Origin: Nonomuraea africana | GTDB taxonomy: Bacteria > Actinomycetota > Actinomycetes > Streptosporangiales > Streptosporangiaceae | Assembly: GCF_014873535.1 (NCBI RefSeq) | Contig: NZ_JADBEF010000001.1 | Span: forward strand, 4,712,001-4,776,000 | Reading direction: 5' to 3' | Length of the DNA stretch: 64,000 bases | Shown here: one piece after another, positions 39,399 through 47,147 of the stretch | Numbering within the stretch: the stretch's first letter is position 1 | How the letters are laid out: each line of letters starts with the position of its first letter | The notes under the pieces: model-generated | The model's input: the letters and a program-made list of their open reading frames with translations, nothing else | The model's database searches: none | What the model was told of the DNA's origin: nothing | Position numbers and translations under genes: made by a program

Positions 39399-40589
39399 TT
39401 GTCTCCGGACATGCTGAACGAACCGGTCGGCACGGTCGCCGGAGCGGGCGCGCTCCTCGCGATCCTGAGGGACGGCCGGGCCCGCACGAGGGCCGAGCTC
39501 GTCCAGCTCACCGGCCTAGCCAGGTCCACGGTCTCGCAGCGCCTCGACGTCCTGCTCACCCATCAGTGGATCGTCCCCGCCGAGGACGCCATCTCCTCCG
39601 GCGGCCGGCCCGCCGTGGCGTTCGCGTTCAACAGCTCCGCCCGCGTCGTCCTGTCCGCCGATCTCGGCGCCACCCACGCGAGGGTCGCGGTGACCGACCT
39701 GGCCACCACGGTCCTCGCCGAACGCACCTCCGACCTCGCCATCGACAAGGGCCCCGAGCCGACGCTCCAGTGGCTGCTCGACACCTTCCTCGAGCTCCTC
39801 GCCGAGACCGGGCACAGCGTCGAGCAGGTGTGCGGCGTGGGCGTCGGCCTGCCGGGGCCGGTCGAGCACGCGTCAGGGCGACCGATCAACCCGCCGATAA
39901 TGCCGGGCTGGGACGGCTTCCCCGTCCCCGAGTGGCTCGGCGAGCGGCTCGGCGCCGCCGTCCTCGTGGACAACGACGTGAACATCATGGCCCTCGGCGA
40001 GCACTGGGCCGCCAGGCCCGAGGCCGACCAGCTGGTGTTCGTCAAGATCGGCACCGGCATAGGGTGCGGCATCATCTCCGACCGGCGCCTCCACAGGGGC
40101 GCGCAGGGCGCGGCGGGCGACATCGGACACGTGCGGGTGTCCTCGGCGGCCGACGTGGTGTGCAGGTGCGGTAACACCGGCTGCCTCGAGGCGGTCGCGG
40201 GCGGCGCCTCCGTCGCCGCCAGGCTGGCCGCAGCGGGAGTGCCCGCGACCAACAGCCGCGACGTCGTCAATCTCGTACGGCAGGGCAACACGCAGGCCGT
40301 CCAGCTCATCAGGCAGGCGGGACGCGAGGTCGGCGACGTGCTGGCCTCGATCGTGAACTTCTTCAACCCCGCGGTGATAGTGATCGGCGGCGACATCGCC
40401 GAGGCGGGCGAGCACGTGCTGGCGGGGGTCCGCGAGGTCATCTACAGCAGGTCGCTCCCGCTGGCGACCCAGCACCTGAGCATCAGGACCAGCGAGCTGG
40501 GCGACCGGGCGGGCGTCATCGGGGCGGCCGTGATGGTGATCGAGCACGTCCTCGACCCGGGCACCGTCGACCGCGCCGTCCTGCGCTGA
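39399..40589 (+). CDS. ROK family transcriptional regulator
   Basis: 396 residues from TTG 39399, chosen because GGAAGGAG lies 5 nt upstream; ATG 39411 is too distant. N-terminal winged helix (ARTRAELVQLTGLARSTVSQRLDVLLTHQWI) followed by a ROK sugar-kinase-like domain: SADLGATHARVAVTDL, GVGLPGPVEHASG, VDNDVNIMALGEHWA and the zinc motif CRCGNTGCLEAVAGG. It should sense a sugar or sugar phosphate and regulate transport or catabolic genes. No sugar operon is adjacent; the nearest is the xylose-type ABC operon at 50-53 kb. Confidence 0.92.
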   Translation: MSPDMLNEPVGTVAGAGALLAILRDGRARTRAELVQLTGLARSTVSQRLDVLLTHQWIVPAEDAISSGGRPAVAFAFNSSARVVLSADLGATHARVAVTDLATTVLAERTSDLAIDKGPEPTLQWLLDTFLELLAETGHSVEQVCGVGVGLPGPVEHASGRPINPPIMPGWDGFPVPEWLGERLGAAVLVDNDVNIMALGEHWAARPEADQLVFVKIGTGIGCGIISDRRLHRGAQGAAGDIGHVRVSSAADVVCRCGNTGCLEAVAGGASVAARLAAAGVPATNSRDVVNLVRQGNTQAVQLIRQAGREVGDVLASIVNFFNPAVIVIGGDIAEAGEHVLAGVREVIYSRSLPLATQHLSIRTSELGDRAGVIGAAVMVIEHVLDPGTVDRAVLR

Positions 40590-40603
40590 AGCCCGGACGC
40601 GGG

Positions 40604-41233
40604 TTACGCGGCCGAGCGGGCCAGGTGGTCGATCAGGCGTGACACCGCCGCCGGGTCGCCCTCGACCTCCAGTTCCCCCGCCGCGATCGCCGCGCCGAGC
40701 TCCCTGCCCTGGAAGAACACCGAGGCGAGTGCCCCCGGCTCCCCCTTCAGCACGGCCTGGGGGCGCTCCGCCGTACCCCGCGTCACCTCAAGCACTTCCA
40801 CGGACGCGGTGACCCGGAAGACCTGCTCGCCCACGTGCAGTTCCAGACTGCCCTCGAACCCCGGGACGTACATCGCCCGCAGAGCCAGCACCAGCGACGT
40901 CACGCCTACCTGGTTGGCGGTGGTGATGGGCGCCTGGCTGCCCCAGCGCCCCAGGTGCAGCAGGACGGGCTCGAGCCCGCGGCCCCATTCCGTCAGCTCG
41001 TAGACCCGGACCGCGACGGGTGGGGCGAGGGTGCGCCGCCGTACCACCCCTGCCTCCTCGAGCTCGCGCAGCCGCTGGGAGAGCACGTTCTGGCTGCTTC
41101 CCGGCAGGTCGCGGTGGAGATCGGTGAAGCGCTTGGGACCGAGCATCAGCTCCCGCACCACCAGCAACGCCCAGCGCTCGCCGACGAGGTCGAGCGCACG
41201 GGCCACCCCACACGGGTCCTGATAACTACGCAC
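40604..41233 (-). CDS. HxlR family transcriptional regulator with C-terminal SCP2-like domain
   Basis: 209 residues; GTG 41233 lies 6 nt after TAGGCT (leaderless). The HxlR winged helix is clear: YQDPCGVARALDLVGERWALLVVRELMLGPKRFTDLHRDLPGSSQNVLSQRLRELEEAGVVRR. Cys8 near the N-terminus corresponds to the redox-active Cys of several HxlR/YodB proteins. The C-terminal about 90 residues resemble a sterol-carrier-like sensor domain. It is divergent from the DUF899 gene, with a 15-bp palindrome between them. Confidence 0.92.
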   Translation of the reverse strand: MRSYQDPCGVARALDLVGERWALLVVRELMLGPKRFTDLHRDLPGSSQNVLSQRLRELEEAGVVRRRTLAPPVAVRVYELTEWGRGLEPVLLHLGRWGSQAPITTANQVGVTSLVLALRAMYVPGFEGSLELHVGEQVFRVTASVEVLEVTRGTAERPQAVLKGEPGALASVFFQGRELGAAIAAGELEVEGDPAAVSRLIDHLARSAA

Positions 41234-41268
41234 GTGATCAGCCTACTCTTGTTTCTCGAAGGCTTCAC

Positions 41269-41283
41269 TCCTAAGTTAGGAGA
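41269..41283. promoter_or_regulatory. 15-bp palindrome CTCCTAA-G-TTAGGAG between HxlR and DUF899 genes
   Basis: Perfect 7-bp arms around one central G, 36 nt upstream of the HxlR start and 28 nt upstream of the DUF899 start. Position and symmetry fit a dimeric HxlR operator. Confidence 0.6.
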
Positions 41284-41311
41284 AGGCACACACAGAGAGA
41301 GGGGATCCACC

Positions 41312-41959
41312 ATGAACCTCCCCAAGATCGTTTCAGCCGAGGAGTGGCAGGCCGCGAGAGACGAGCTGCTGGTCGAGGAGAAGGCGGCCACCAGACTGCT
41401 CGACGCCCTGGCCGCCAAGCGCCGCCGCCTGCCGATGGTCGAGTTCCGCACCGACTACGTCTTCGACGGCCCCGAGGGCGAGCGCAGTCTGCTCGACCTG
41501 TTCGACGGACGCCGCCAGCTCGTCGTCTACCACTTCATGCCGCTGCACGACGACGGCACCCCCTGCTCGGGATGCGCGTCCTTCACCGACAACATCCCCA
41601 ACCTGGTGCACCTGCGCGCCCGCGACACGACCATGGCGTTGGTGTCGCGCTCGCCGCTGCCCGACCTCGAGAAGGTACGGCACCGGCTGGGGTGGAGCAT
41701 GCCGCTCTACTCGGGCCCCGAGTTCAACATCGACTGCGGCGCCGGCGGCGGCTTCGGGATCAGCGTGTTCCTGCGCGACGGGGAGCGCGTCTTCAGGACC
41801 TACTACACCACCTCCCGCGGCGCAGACCGGCTCAGGATGGACTTCAACCTCCTCGACCTCACGCCGTACGGCAGGCAGGAGACCTGGGAGGACTCCCCCG
41901 AGGGCTGGCCCCAGACCCCGCCGTACGAGTGGTGGCGCCTCAACGACGAATACGCCTGA
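41312..41959 (+). CDS. DUF899 family thioredoxin-like protein
   Basis: 215 residues. GAGAGGGG precedes ATG 41312. DUF899 features: IVSAEEWQAARDELLVEEKAATR, RRRLPMVEF, YVFDGPEGERSLLDLFDGRRQLVVYHFM, then CSGCASFTDNIPNLVHLRARDTTMALVSRSPLPDLEKVRHRLGW and YGRQETWEDSPEGWPQTPPYEWWRLNDEY. The CxxC (CSGC) suggests a thioredoxin-like redox role. Divergent from a Cys-containing HxlR regulator, which may sense the same oxidant. Confidence 0.9.
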   Translation: MNLPKIVSAEEWQAARDELLVEEKAATRLLDALAAKRRRLPMVEFRTDYVFDGPEGERSLLDLFDGRRQLVVYHFMPLHDDGTPCSGCASFTDNIPNLVHLRARDTTMALVSRSPLPDLEKVRHRLGWSMPLYSGPEFNIDCGAGGGFGISVFLRDGERVFRTYYTTSRGADRLRMDFNLLDLTPYGRQETWEDSPEGWPQTPPYEWWRLNDEYA

Positions 41960-42203
41960 CCGACGGCGCCGTCTCCTGGGGGTGGTGCGTCACCCTCCCG
42001 GGGTTGCGCCGCCCTCCCCGGGTTGCGCCACGGCCTGCGGTGGGCTGGGTCGTCCTGCTTGCCGGGGCCGCGCCGCCCTTCGGGGGGTTTGAGTCGCCCT
42101 TCGGGGTTTGGCCGCCCTCCACGAAGGTTCGGGGGTTGGGTCGTCCGCCTGGGGTGGTGCGCGTCGATCCGTTCCGCCTGGAACTGGCTAGGATCAGAGC
42201 GGA
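41960..42203. repeat. GC-rich spacer made of short degenerate repeats
   Basis: The spacer contains near-copies such as CCCTCCCGGGGTTGCGCCG/CCCTCCCCGGGTTGCGCC (about 41993-42030) and GCCCTTCGGGGGGTTTGAGT/GCCCTTCGGGGTTTGGCC (about 42075-42115). No gene is visible. TAGGAT at 42189-42194 is the probable -10 box of the histidine kinase gene. Confidence 0.55.
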
Positions 42204-43529
42204 ATGGTGACACGGGATCGACGCCCTGTCCGCCGCCTGTGGGAGTCCATGTCCGCGGCGGTGTCCCGTGCTGCCCGGCTGGGTGACATGCCCGCCGTGC
42301 TCATGCTGGTGTGGGCGGGGTGGCTGGTCGTCCCGCTGTCGTTCAGCGGCTTGGCCCAGGCACGCGCCGCGATCGCCGCAGGCCACGAGACCCCACCGAG
42401 CACCGAGACATCCACTCGGGTCGCCACAGCAGACCATCGCGCCGAGGTCGCCGTGGTGGATCGCCGCTCGGATGTGTCCGTGGCGGGCCATCGCGTTGAG
42501 GGTGCGCCCGAGGGGGCTGGTCGCGCCGCGCGGACGTCCACCACTCCGCCGAGGCTCGGTTGGGGCTGGGCGGGCTTCGCCCGAGGTGGCTCAGGAGTCG
42601 ACACCTGGCCGAAGCATCAACCAGCGGCCTACTCGGGCGGAAGCGCCTTCCCCGCTCTCACGAACACCCCCGCGACGCCCCCTCTCACCGACGCTCCCGC
42701 GTCATCTCTCACCCACATCACGCCGGCGCACCCGCTCAGCGACATCCCCGCAGCACCCCCTCTCACCGACGCTTCCGCGTCATCTCTCAGCGACATCCCC
42801 GCGGCGCCCCGGCTCAGCAACAGCCCCGCGACGAATGCTCCTGCGAACGGCCCCACAGCGGGCCTCTCCGGGGGTCAGGCGTGGGGTGCTCTGAGCGGTG
42901 CCGGGCTGCGGGAGGTCGAGGCCGCGGCGCTGGCGGAGGAGCTGGCGAGGGAGCGCGCCAGGATCGCGGGCGAGGTGCACGACGCGGCAGGACACGGTTT
43001 CTCGACCATCGCGATGCAGGCGGGGCTCGCCCTGCTGGTGCTGGAGGAGAGTCCCGAGCAGGCACGCGAGTCGTTGCGCGCGATCCGCGAGACGAGCCTC
43101 GAAGCGCTGGCCCAGCTGAGGGCCGCGCTCGACCTCATCGACCCGGGCCAGGCGGTACCGAGGCACGAAGACCTGCCGGCGCTGATCGACGGTGTCCGGG
43201 CGGCGGGGCTGCCCGTGGACGTGGAGCCGGCCGAGCCCGCCGTCCCCTCGCATCTGCGCGGCACCGTGTACCGGGTGGTGCGCGAGTCGCTGACCAACGT
43301 GATCAGGCACGCGGGGCCGACGAGGGCGCTCGTCAGGGTGGCCAACGACCCCTGTGAGTTCGTGCTGGAGGTGGCCGACCGCGGGAGCGGGGCCGGCGGC
43401 GCGGGCGAGGGCAGAGGGCTGGCGGGGATGCGCGAGCGGGTACGGGCCGCGGGTGGCCAGTTCAGCGCCGGCCCCAGGGACGGCGGCGGCTTCCAGGTGG
43501 TCGCCCGCTTCCCGCGGGAAACCGCGTGA
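42204..43529 (+). CDS. Sensor histidine kinase (HisKA_3/NarL-type) with long repetitive linker
   Basis: 441 residues. One membrane helix lies at about 31-50. Residues 60-230 are a Pro/Ala/Thr/Ser-rich low-complexity region with a 26-residue internal repeat (PPLTDAPASSL / PPLTDASASSL) where a sensor domain would be expected. The catalytic half is complete: ARIAGEVHDAAGHGFSTIAMQAG with H259, then HATPase motifs YRVVRESLTNVIRHAG (N-box) and GLAGMRERVRAAGG (G-box). It pairs with the response regulator encoded 163 nt downstream. The signal is unknown, and cytoplasmic regulation by other proteins is possible because little is exposed outside. Confidence 0.88.
   Translation: MVTRDRRPVRRLWESMSAAVSRAARLGDMPAVLMLVWAGWLVVPLSFSGLAQARAAIAAGHETPPSTETSTRVATADHRAEVAVVDRRSDVSVAGHRVEGAPEGAGRAARTSTTPPRLGWGWAGFARGGSGVDTWPKHQPAAYSGGSAFPALTNTPATPPLTDAPASSLTHITPAHPLSDIPAAPPLTDASASSLSDIPAAPRLSNSPATNAPANGPTAGLSGGQAWGALSGAGLREVEAAALAEELARERARIAGEVHDAAGHGFSTIAMQAGLALLVLEESPEQARESLRAIRETSLEALAQLRAALDLIDPGQAVPRHEDLPALIDGVRAAGLPVDVEPAEPAVPSHLRGTVYRVVRESLTNVIRHAGPTRALVRVANDPCEFVLEVADRGSGAGGAGEGRGLAGMRERVRAAGGQFSAGPRDGGGFQVVARFPRETA
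42683..42812 (+). repeat. 78-bp in-frame direct repeat in kinase linker
   Basis: TCTCACCGACGCT-CCGCGTCATCTCTCA begins at 42683 and again, with a C-to-T change, at 42761, a 78-bp period equal to 26 codons. Shorter CTCAGCGACATCCCCGC units add to the repetition. Confidence 0.8.
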
Positions 43530-43692
43530 CCTCGGCCGAACACCGCGTGACCTCCACGGAAGCACAACCCACCCAGGCAGCTCAGGCTTCCAAGCATCCC
43601 ACCGGGACCACATTGACACGGCCCCCGGTGACGGTGCAGGAGCGCCCTAGCGTGCAGGGTTGGTCGCGAGCTCAAGGGTGGGAGGTGTGGGT

Positions 43693-44346
43693 GTGATCAG
43701 GGTCGGTGTGGCCGATGACCAGGCGGTCGTGCGGATGGGGCTCAGTGCGCTCATCGCCAGGGAGTCCGACCTGGAGCTGGTGGGCGAGGCCGCCGACGGC
43801 GCGCAGGCGGTGGCGCTGGTGCGCAGGGAGCGTCCCGACGTCCTGCTGCTCGACATCAGGATGCCCGGCATGGACGGCCTGCAGGTGCTGCGCGCGATCG
43901 CCGCCGACCCCTCCCTCCACGGCACCAGGATCGTGGTGGTGACGACGTTCGCCGTGGACGAGTACGTCTTCGCCGCGCTGCAGGCGGGCGCGAGCGGCTT
44001 CCTGCTCAAGGACAGCGCCCCCGACGAACTGGTGAGCGCGATCAGGGTGGTGGCCGCCGGAGAGGCGCTGCTCTCCCCGGCGATCACCCGGAAGGTCATC
44101 GGACTGTTCGGCAGGCACGGCGGCGCGGAACCCGTGGACGGTGTGGACACGCTGACCCCGCGGGAGAAGGAGCTGGTGGCCTGGGTGGCGACCGGCCGGT
44201 CCAACGAGGAGATCGCCAAGGAGCTGGTGATCAGCCGCGACACCGTGCGCACGCACGTCAGCAGGGCCATGGTGAAGCTGCACGCCCGCGACAGGGCCCA
44301 GCTCGTCGTCTTCGCCATGCGCGCCGGCCTGGTCCTCCCTTCCTGA
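43693..44346 (+). CDS. NarL/FixJ-type response regulator
   Basis: 217 residues from GTG 43693, with GGGAGG 7 nt upstream. TAGCGT at 43648-43653 is a good -10, implying a 33-nt leader; a leaderless TTG at 43660 is the alternative. Receiver domain with D8-D9, phosphoacceptor D54 (VLLLDIRMPGMDG), VVVTTF and SGFLLKD. LuxR helix-turn-helix: LTPREKELVAWVATGRSNEEIAKELVISRDTVRTHVSRAMVKL. It is the cognate partner of the kinase encoded at 42204. Target genes unknown. Confidence 0.93.
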   Translation: MIRVGVADDQAVVRMGLSALIARESDLELVGEAADGAQAVALVRRERPDVLLLDIRMPGMDGLQVLRAIAADPSLHGTRIVVVTTFAVDEYVFAALQAGASGFLLKDSAPDELVSAIRVVAAGEALLSPAITRKVIGLFGRHGGAEPVDGVDTLTPREKELVAWVATGRSNEEIAKELVISRDTVRTHVSRAMVKLHARDRAQLVVFAMRAGLVLPS

Positions 44347-44361
44347 CCGACCGACGGCCCA

Positions 44362-44461
44362 CAGAACACCCCACGGGGAGGCGACCCCGCAGCGCCCGGA
44401 ACACCCCACGGGGGCGACCCCGCGGCACCCGGAACACTACGGGGAGGTGACCTGGCGGTCC
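44362..44461. repeat. Three-copy 32-35-bp tandem repeat after response regulator
   Basis: Units CRGAACACCCCACGGGG-GCGACCCCGC-GC-CC start at 44362, 44397 and 44430, the third degenerate. They are followed by a pair of GAAGTGCCCGGCG copies at 44464 and 44492. The spacer 44347-44603 has no gene visible. Confidence 0.75.
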
Positions 44462-44603
44462 CAGAAGTGCCCGGCGAGATGGTTCTCCAGGGGGAAGTGC
44501 CCGGCGGAAGAGAGCCCCGCTGAAGGCAGCTGGCGGGAACGCGCCCGACCGGAAAGCGTCCGGTGGGGTGGTGTCCGTTGAGACAGGGCGGGCCCAGGTG
44601 GGG

Positions 44604-45875
44604 CTATCTGAGGAGGCCCTCGTAGGTGCGTTGCTGGAGTTGGGCCTCGATCTGCTTCACGGTCTCCAGCCCGACACCCACCATGATCAGCACGCTCGTC
44701 CCCCCGAAAGGAAAGTTCTGCTGCGTCGAAGGGTCGCGCAGCAGCGCGAAGGCCACCAGCGGCAGCAGGGCCAGTCCACCGAGATAGACCGCCCCCGGCG
44801 CGGTCAGCCGCGACAGCACGAACCCCAGGTACTCCGCCGTCGGCCGGCCCGGCCTGATCCCCGGGACGAAGCCGCCGTAGCGCTTCATGTTGTCGGCCAC
44901 CTCCATCGGGTTGAAGGTGATCGAGACGTAGAAGTAGGCGAAGCCGACGATCAGTAGGAAGTAGACCAGCATGTAGAGCGGGTGGTCGCCCGCGAGGTAC
45001 TGGCTGATCCACGGTACCTGGCCGCCGACCAGCGTGGGGATGTAGAGCAGGGACGAGGTGAAGATGACCGGCACGATGCCCGCCTGGTTGACCTTGAGCG
45101 GGATGTAGGTGTTGGTCCCGCCGTACATGCGGCGTCCTACCATCCGCTTGGCGTACTGCACGGGGACGCGCCGCTGGGCCTGCTCGATGAAGACCACGGC
45201 CGCCACCAGGAACAGGCCGGAGACGAGGATCACCATCGCGGTAAAGGGGCTCATCACGAAAAGGGTGGACATGTAGGACGGGAAGACGGCCACGACCTGG
45301 GTGAAAATCAGGATGGACATGCCGGTGCCGATCCCCCTGTCGGTGATCTTCTCGCCCAGCCACATCACCATGCAGGTCCCCGCCACCATGACGGCCACCA
45401 GTACGCCCACCCCGAGCAGGCTCGTGTCGTACAGCACGGGCTCCGAGCAGCCGGGGAACAGCTGGCCCCCGCGCGCCAGCGCGACCACGGTCGTGGCGTT
45501 GAGCAAGGCCAGGCCGACGGTCAGGTACCGGGTGTACTGCGTGATCTTCGCCTGGCCGTTCTGCCCCTCCTTGCGCAGCGCTTCGAGGCGCGGGATGAGC
45601 ACCGCCATCAGCTGCATGATGATGCTGGCCGTGATGTACGGCATGACCCCGAGCGCGAACACCGACAGCTTCAGCATGGCCCCGCCGCTGAACAGCTGCA
45701 CCATGTCGACCAGTCCGCCGCGCGCGCCGCCCAGGCAGCGCTGGACCGCCACCGTGTCCACCCCCGGAGACGGCAGGATCTGCCCGAACCTGAACAGCAC
45801 GATGACGCCCAGCGTGAAGAGCAGTTTCTTGCGCAGCTCGGGGATGCCGAAGGCGCGCACGACCATGGTGAGCAT
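44604..45875 (-). CDS. secY: SecY-type preprotein translocase channel subunit, stand-alone copy
   Basis: 423 residues, ten transmembrane helices. SecY signatures are unmistakable: MVVRAFGIPELRKKLLFTLGVIVLFRFGQILPSPGV, GGAMLKLSVFALGVMPYITASIIMQLM, IPRLEALRKEGQNGQAKITQYTRYLTVGLAL, GTNTYIPLKVNQAGIVPVIFTSSLL and ADNMKRYGGFVPGIRPGRPTAEYL. It forms the membrane channel of the Sec system. Unlike the housekeeping gene it is not among ribosomal protein genes. The loop between helices 1 and 2 carries two Cys (VQRCLGG and PGCSEP). Probably a second SecY in the genome, and possibly one specialised for certain cargo; the genome-wide count cannot be read here. Confidence 0.9.
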   Translation of the reverse strand: MLTMVVRAFGIPELRKKLLFTLGVIVLFRFGQILPSPGVDTVAVQRCLGGARGGLVDMVQLFSGGAMLKLSVFALGVMPYITASIIMQLMAVLIPRLEALRKEGQNGQAKITQYTRYLTVGLALLNATTVVALARGGQLFPGCSEPVLYDTSLLGVGVLVAVMVAGTCMVMWLGEKITDRGIGTGMSILIFTQVVAVFPSYMSTLFVMSPFTAMVILVSGLFLVAAVVFIEQAQRRVPVQYAKRMVGRRMYGGTNTYIPLKVNQAGIVPVIFTSSLLYIPTLVGGQVPWISQYLAGDHPLYMLVYFLLIVGFAYFYVSITFNPMEVADNMKRYGGFVPGIRPGRPTAEYLGFVLSRLTAPGAVYLGGLALLPLVAFALLRDPSTQQNFPFGGTSVLIMVGVGLETVKQIEAQLQQRTYEGLLR

Positions 45876-45929
45876 GCGCAGAGTCTCGCCATGAACGGGC
45901 GAACGGGCGTCCGCCCTGGCGCGGCACCG

Positions 45930-45952
45930 GCGTACGCAGATCCGCGTACGCT
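45930..45952 (+). promoter_or_regulatory. Two GCGTACGC palindromes overlapping promoter box
   Basis: The self-complementary octamer GCGTACGC occurs at 45930-45937 and 45944-45951. TACGCT (45947-45952), 8 nt before GTG 45961, overlaps the second, so binding there would block transcription of the small kinase gene. Confidence 0.45.
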
Positions 45953-45960
45953 CTGACCTT

Positions 45961-46558
45961 GTGGTTCCTGTCTGGGTGATCAGTGGCCCGCCCGGCGCGG
46001 GCAAGTCGACCGTCGCCGCCGCGCTGCTCGGGCGCCTCGATCCGGTCCCCGCGCTGCTGGACAAGGACACCGTCTACGGTGACTTCGTCACCGAGGTGCT
46101 GCGCGCGTACGGCAGGCGGCGCGGCGAGCGCGAGGGCCCCTGGTACGACGAGCACATCAAGCGGCACGAGTACGCCGGTCTGACCAGGCTGGCCAGGACG
46201 ATCAGGGCGCACGGCTGCCCCGTGATGCTCGACGGCCCCTTCACCTCGCAGGTCCACTCCGCGTCCCTCTGGGAGCAATGGGTCGAGCAGCTCGGCGGCC
46301 CGCCCGCGCGGCTGGTGTGGATCCGCTCCGACGGACCCACCCTGCGGGGAGCGCCTGATGGCCAGGGGGCTGGCCAGGGACGAGGGCAAGCTGACGGCCT
46401 TCGACGACTTCCTGGAGGCCATCAGGGTGGCCGAGCCGCCCGCCGTCCCGCATTTGGAGATCGACAACCGGCGGGGCGCGCCCGATCTGGAGACCCAGCT
46501 CAGCGCGGCGGGTATGCCGCCGCGAACACGGCGGGAAGGCGCGGCACCAGCCGGGTGA
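45961..46558 (+). pseudogene. AAA_33-type small-molecule kinase, frameshifted
   Basis: The N-terminal 129 codons encode a P-loop kinase: VWVISGPPGAGKSTVAAALLGRLDPVPALLDKDTVYGDF and GCPVMLDGPFTSQVH. After LVWIRSDGPTLR the frame is lost at a GGGG run (46346-46349). Removing one G restores ERLMARGLARDEGKLTAFDDFLEAIRVAEPPAVPHLEIDNRRGAPDLETQ, read to the stop at 46558. It is either a young pseudogene or a base error in the assembly. The 3' end overlaps the convergent TetR gene by 59 nt. Confidence 0.75.
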
Positions 46559-47108
46559 AGGCGCCCGACTCGTAGGTGGCGTCGGGCTCGTTGGCCAGCT
46601 GTTGCGAGATGACGCCCGCGATCAGGCTGGCGGCCAGCGCCAGGCCCTCCTCCCCCGCCGCGTCAGGATGCACCTCGCCGCGCGCCACGGCTGCGCGGAT
46701 CAGCGTCGCGAAGTGCTCGTGGATCTCCAGGGCCGGGGCGTACGCCTCCGGCGAGGGTCTGAAGCCGGGCACCGGACGCCAGAACAGCAGCTGGGCCAGC
46801 ACCTGGTTGGCCATGATCCAGCGCGCGCCCGCCTCGAGCGACGCGCCCATCGCGGCCAGCCCCTCGTGACCGCGCGCGGCCTGCCGTACGGCGTCGAGAT
46901 ACCGCTCCTGGCCGATCTTGAACAGCGCGTCGTAGACGGCCCCCCGCGAAGGGAAGTACTTGTACAGCGAAGGCGGCTGGATGCCGAGCCGCCTGGCCAC
47001 GGTCGCCATGTTCAGCGCCGCGACCCCGTCGGCCGCCATCACCTCCAGCGCGAGGCCGAGGATCTCTTCCTGCGTCTCGGCCCTTCGACGAGCCCTGCGA
47101 TCTGACAT
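46500..47108 (-). CDS. TetR family regulator
   Basis: 202 residues; ATG 47108 lies 6 nt after TAGTAT (leaderless). Helix-turn-helix ETQEEILGLALEVMAADGVAALNMATVARRLGIQPPSLYKYFPSRGAVYDALF at about 11-65, plus a WHG-type ligand domain (ANQVLAQLLFWRPVPGFRPS). It is divergent from the UvrA-like gene with only 39 nt between the starts, so it very probably represses that gene. Confidence 0.92.
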   Translation of the reverse strand: MSDRRARRRAETQEEILGLALEVMAADGVAALNMATVARRLGIQPPSLYKYFPSRGAVYDALFKIGQERYLDAVRQAARGHEGLAAMGASLEAGARWIMANQVLAQLLFWRPVPGFRPSPEAYAPALEIHEHFATLIRAAVARGEVHPDAAGEEGLALAASLIAGVISQQLANEPDATYESGAFTRLVPRLPAVFAAAYPPR

Positions 47109-47110
47109 AA

Positions 47111-47133
47111 GCTAATACTAGTAGCCAAAGCTA
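47111..47133. promoter_or_regulatory. Clustered GCTA/TAGC half-sites between TetR and uvrA-like genes
   Basis: GCTA (47111), TAGC (47122) and GCTA (47130) form two nested inverted pairs, GCTA-N7-TAGC and TAGC-N4-GCTA, across the only space available for both promoters. Confidence 0.45.
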
Positions 47134-47147
47134 TTGGGAGTCTCTCA

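Noticed and set aside
41127..41137. AAGCGCTTGGG resembling the shared palindrome
   Set aside because: It lies inside the HxlR coding sequence and encodes the conserved PKRF motif, so it is explained by protein coding.
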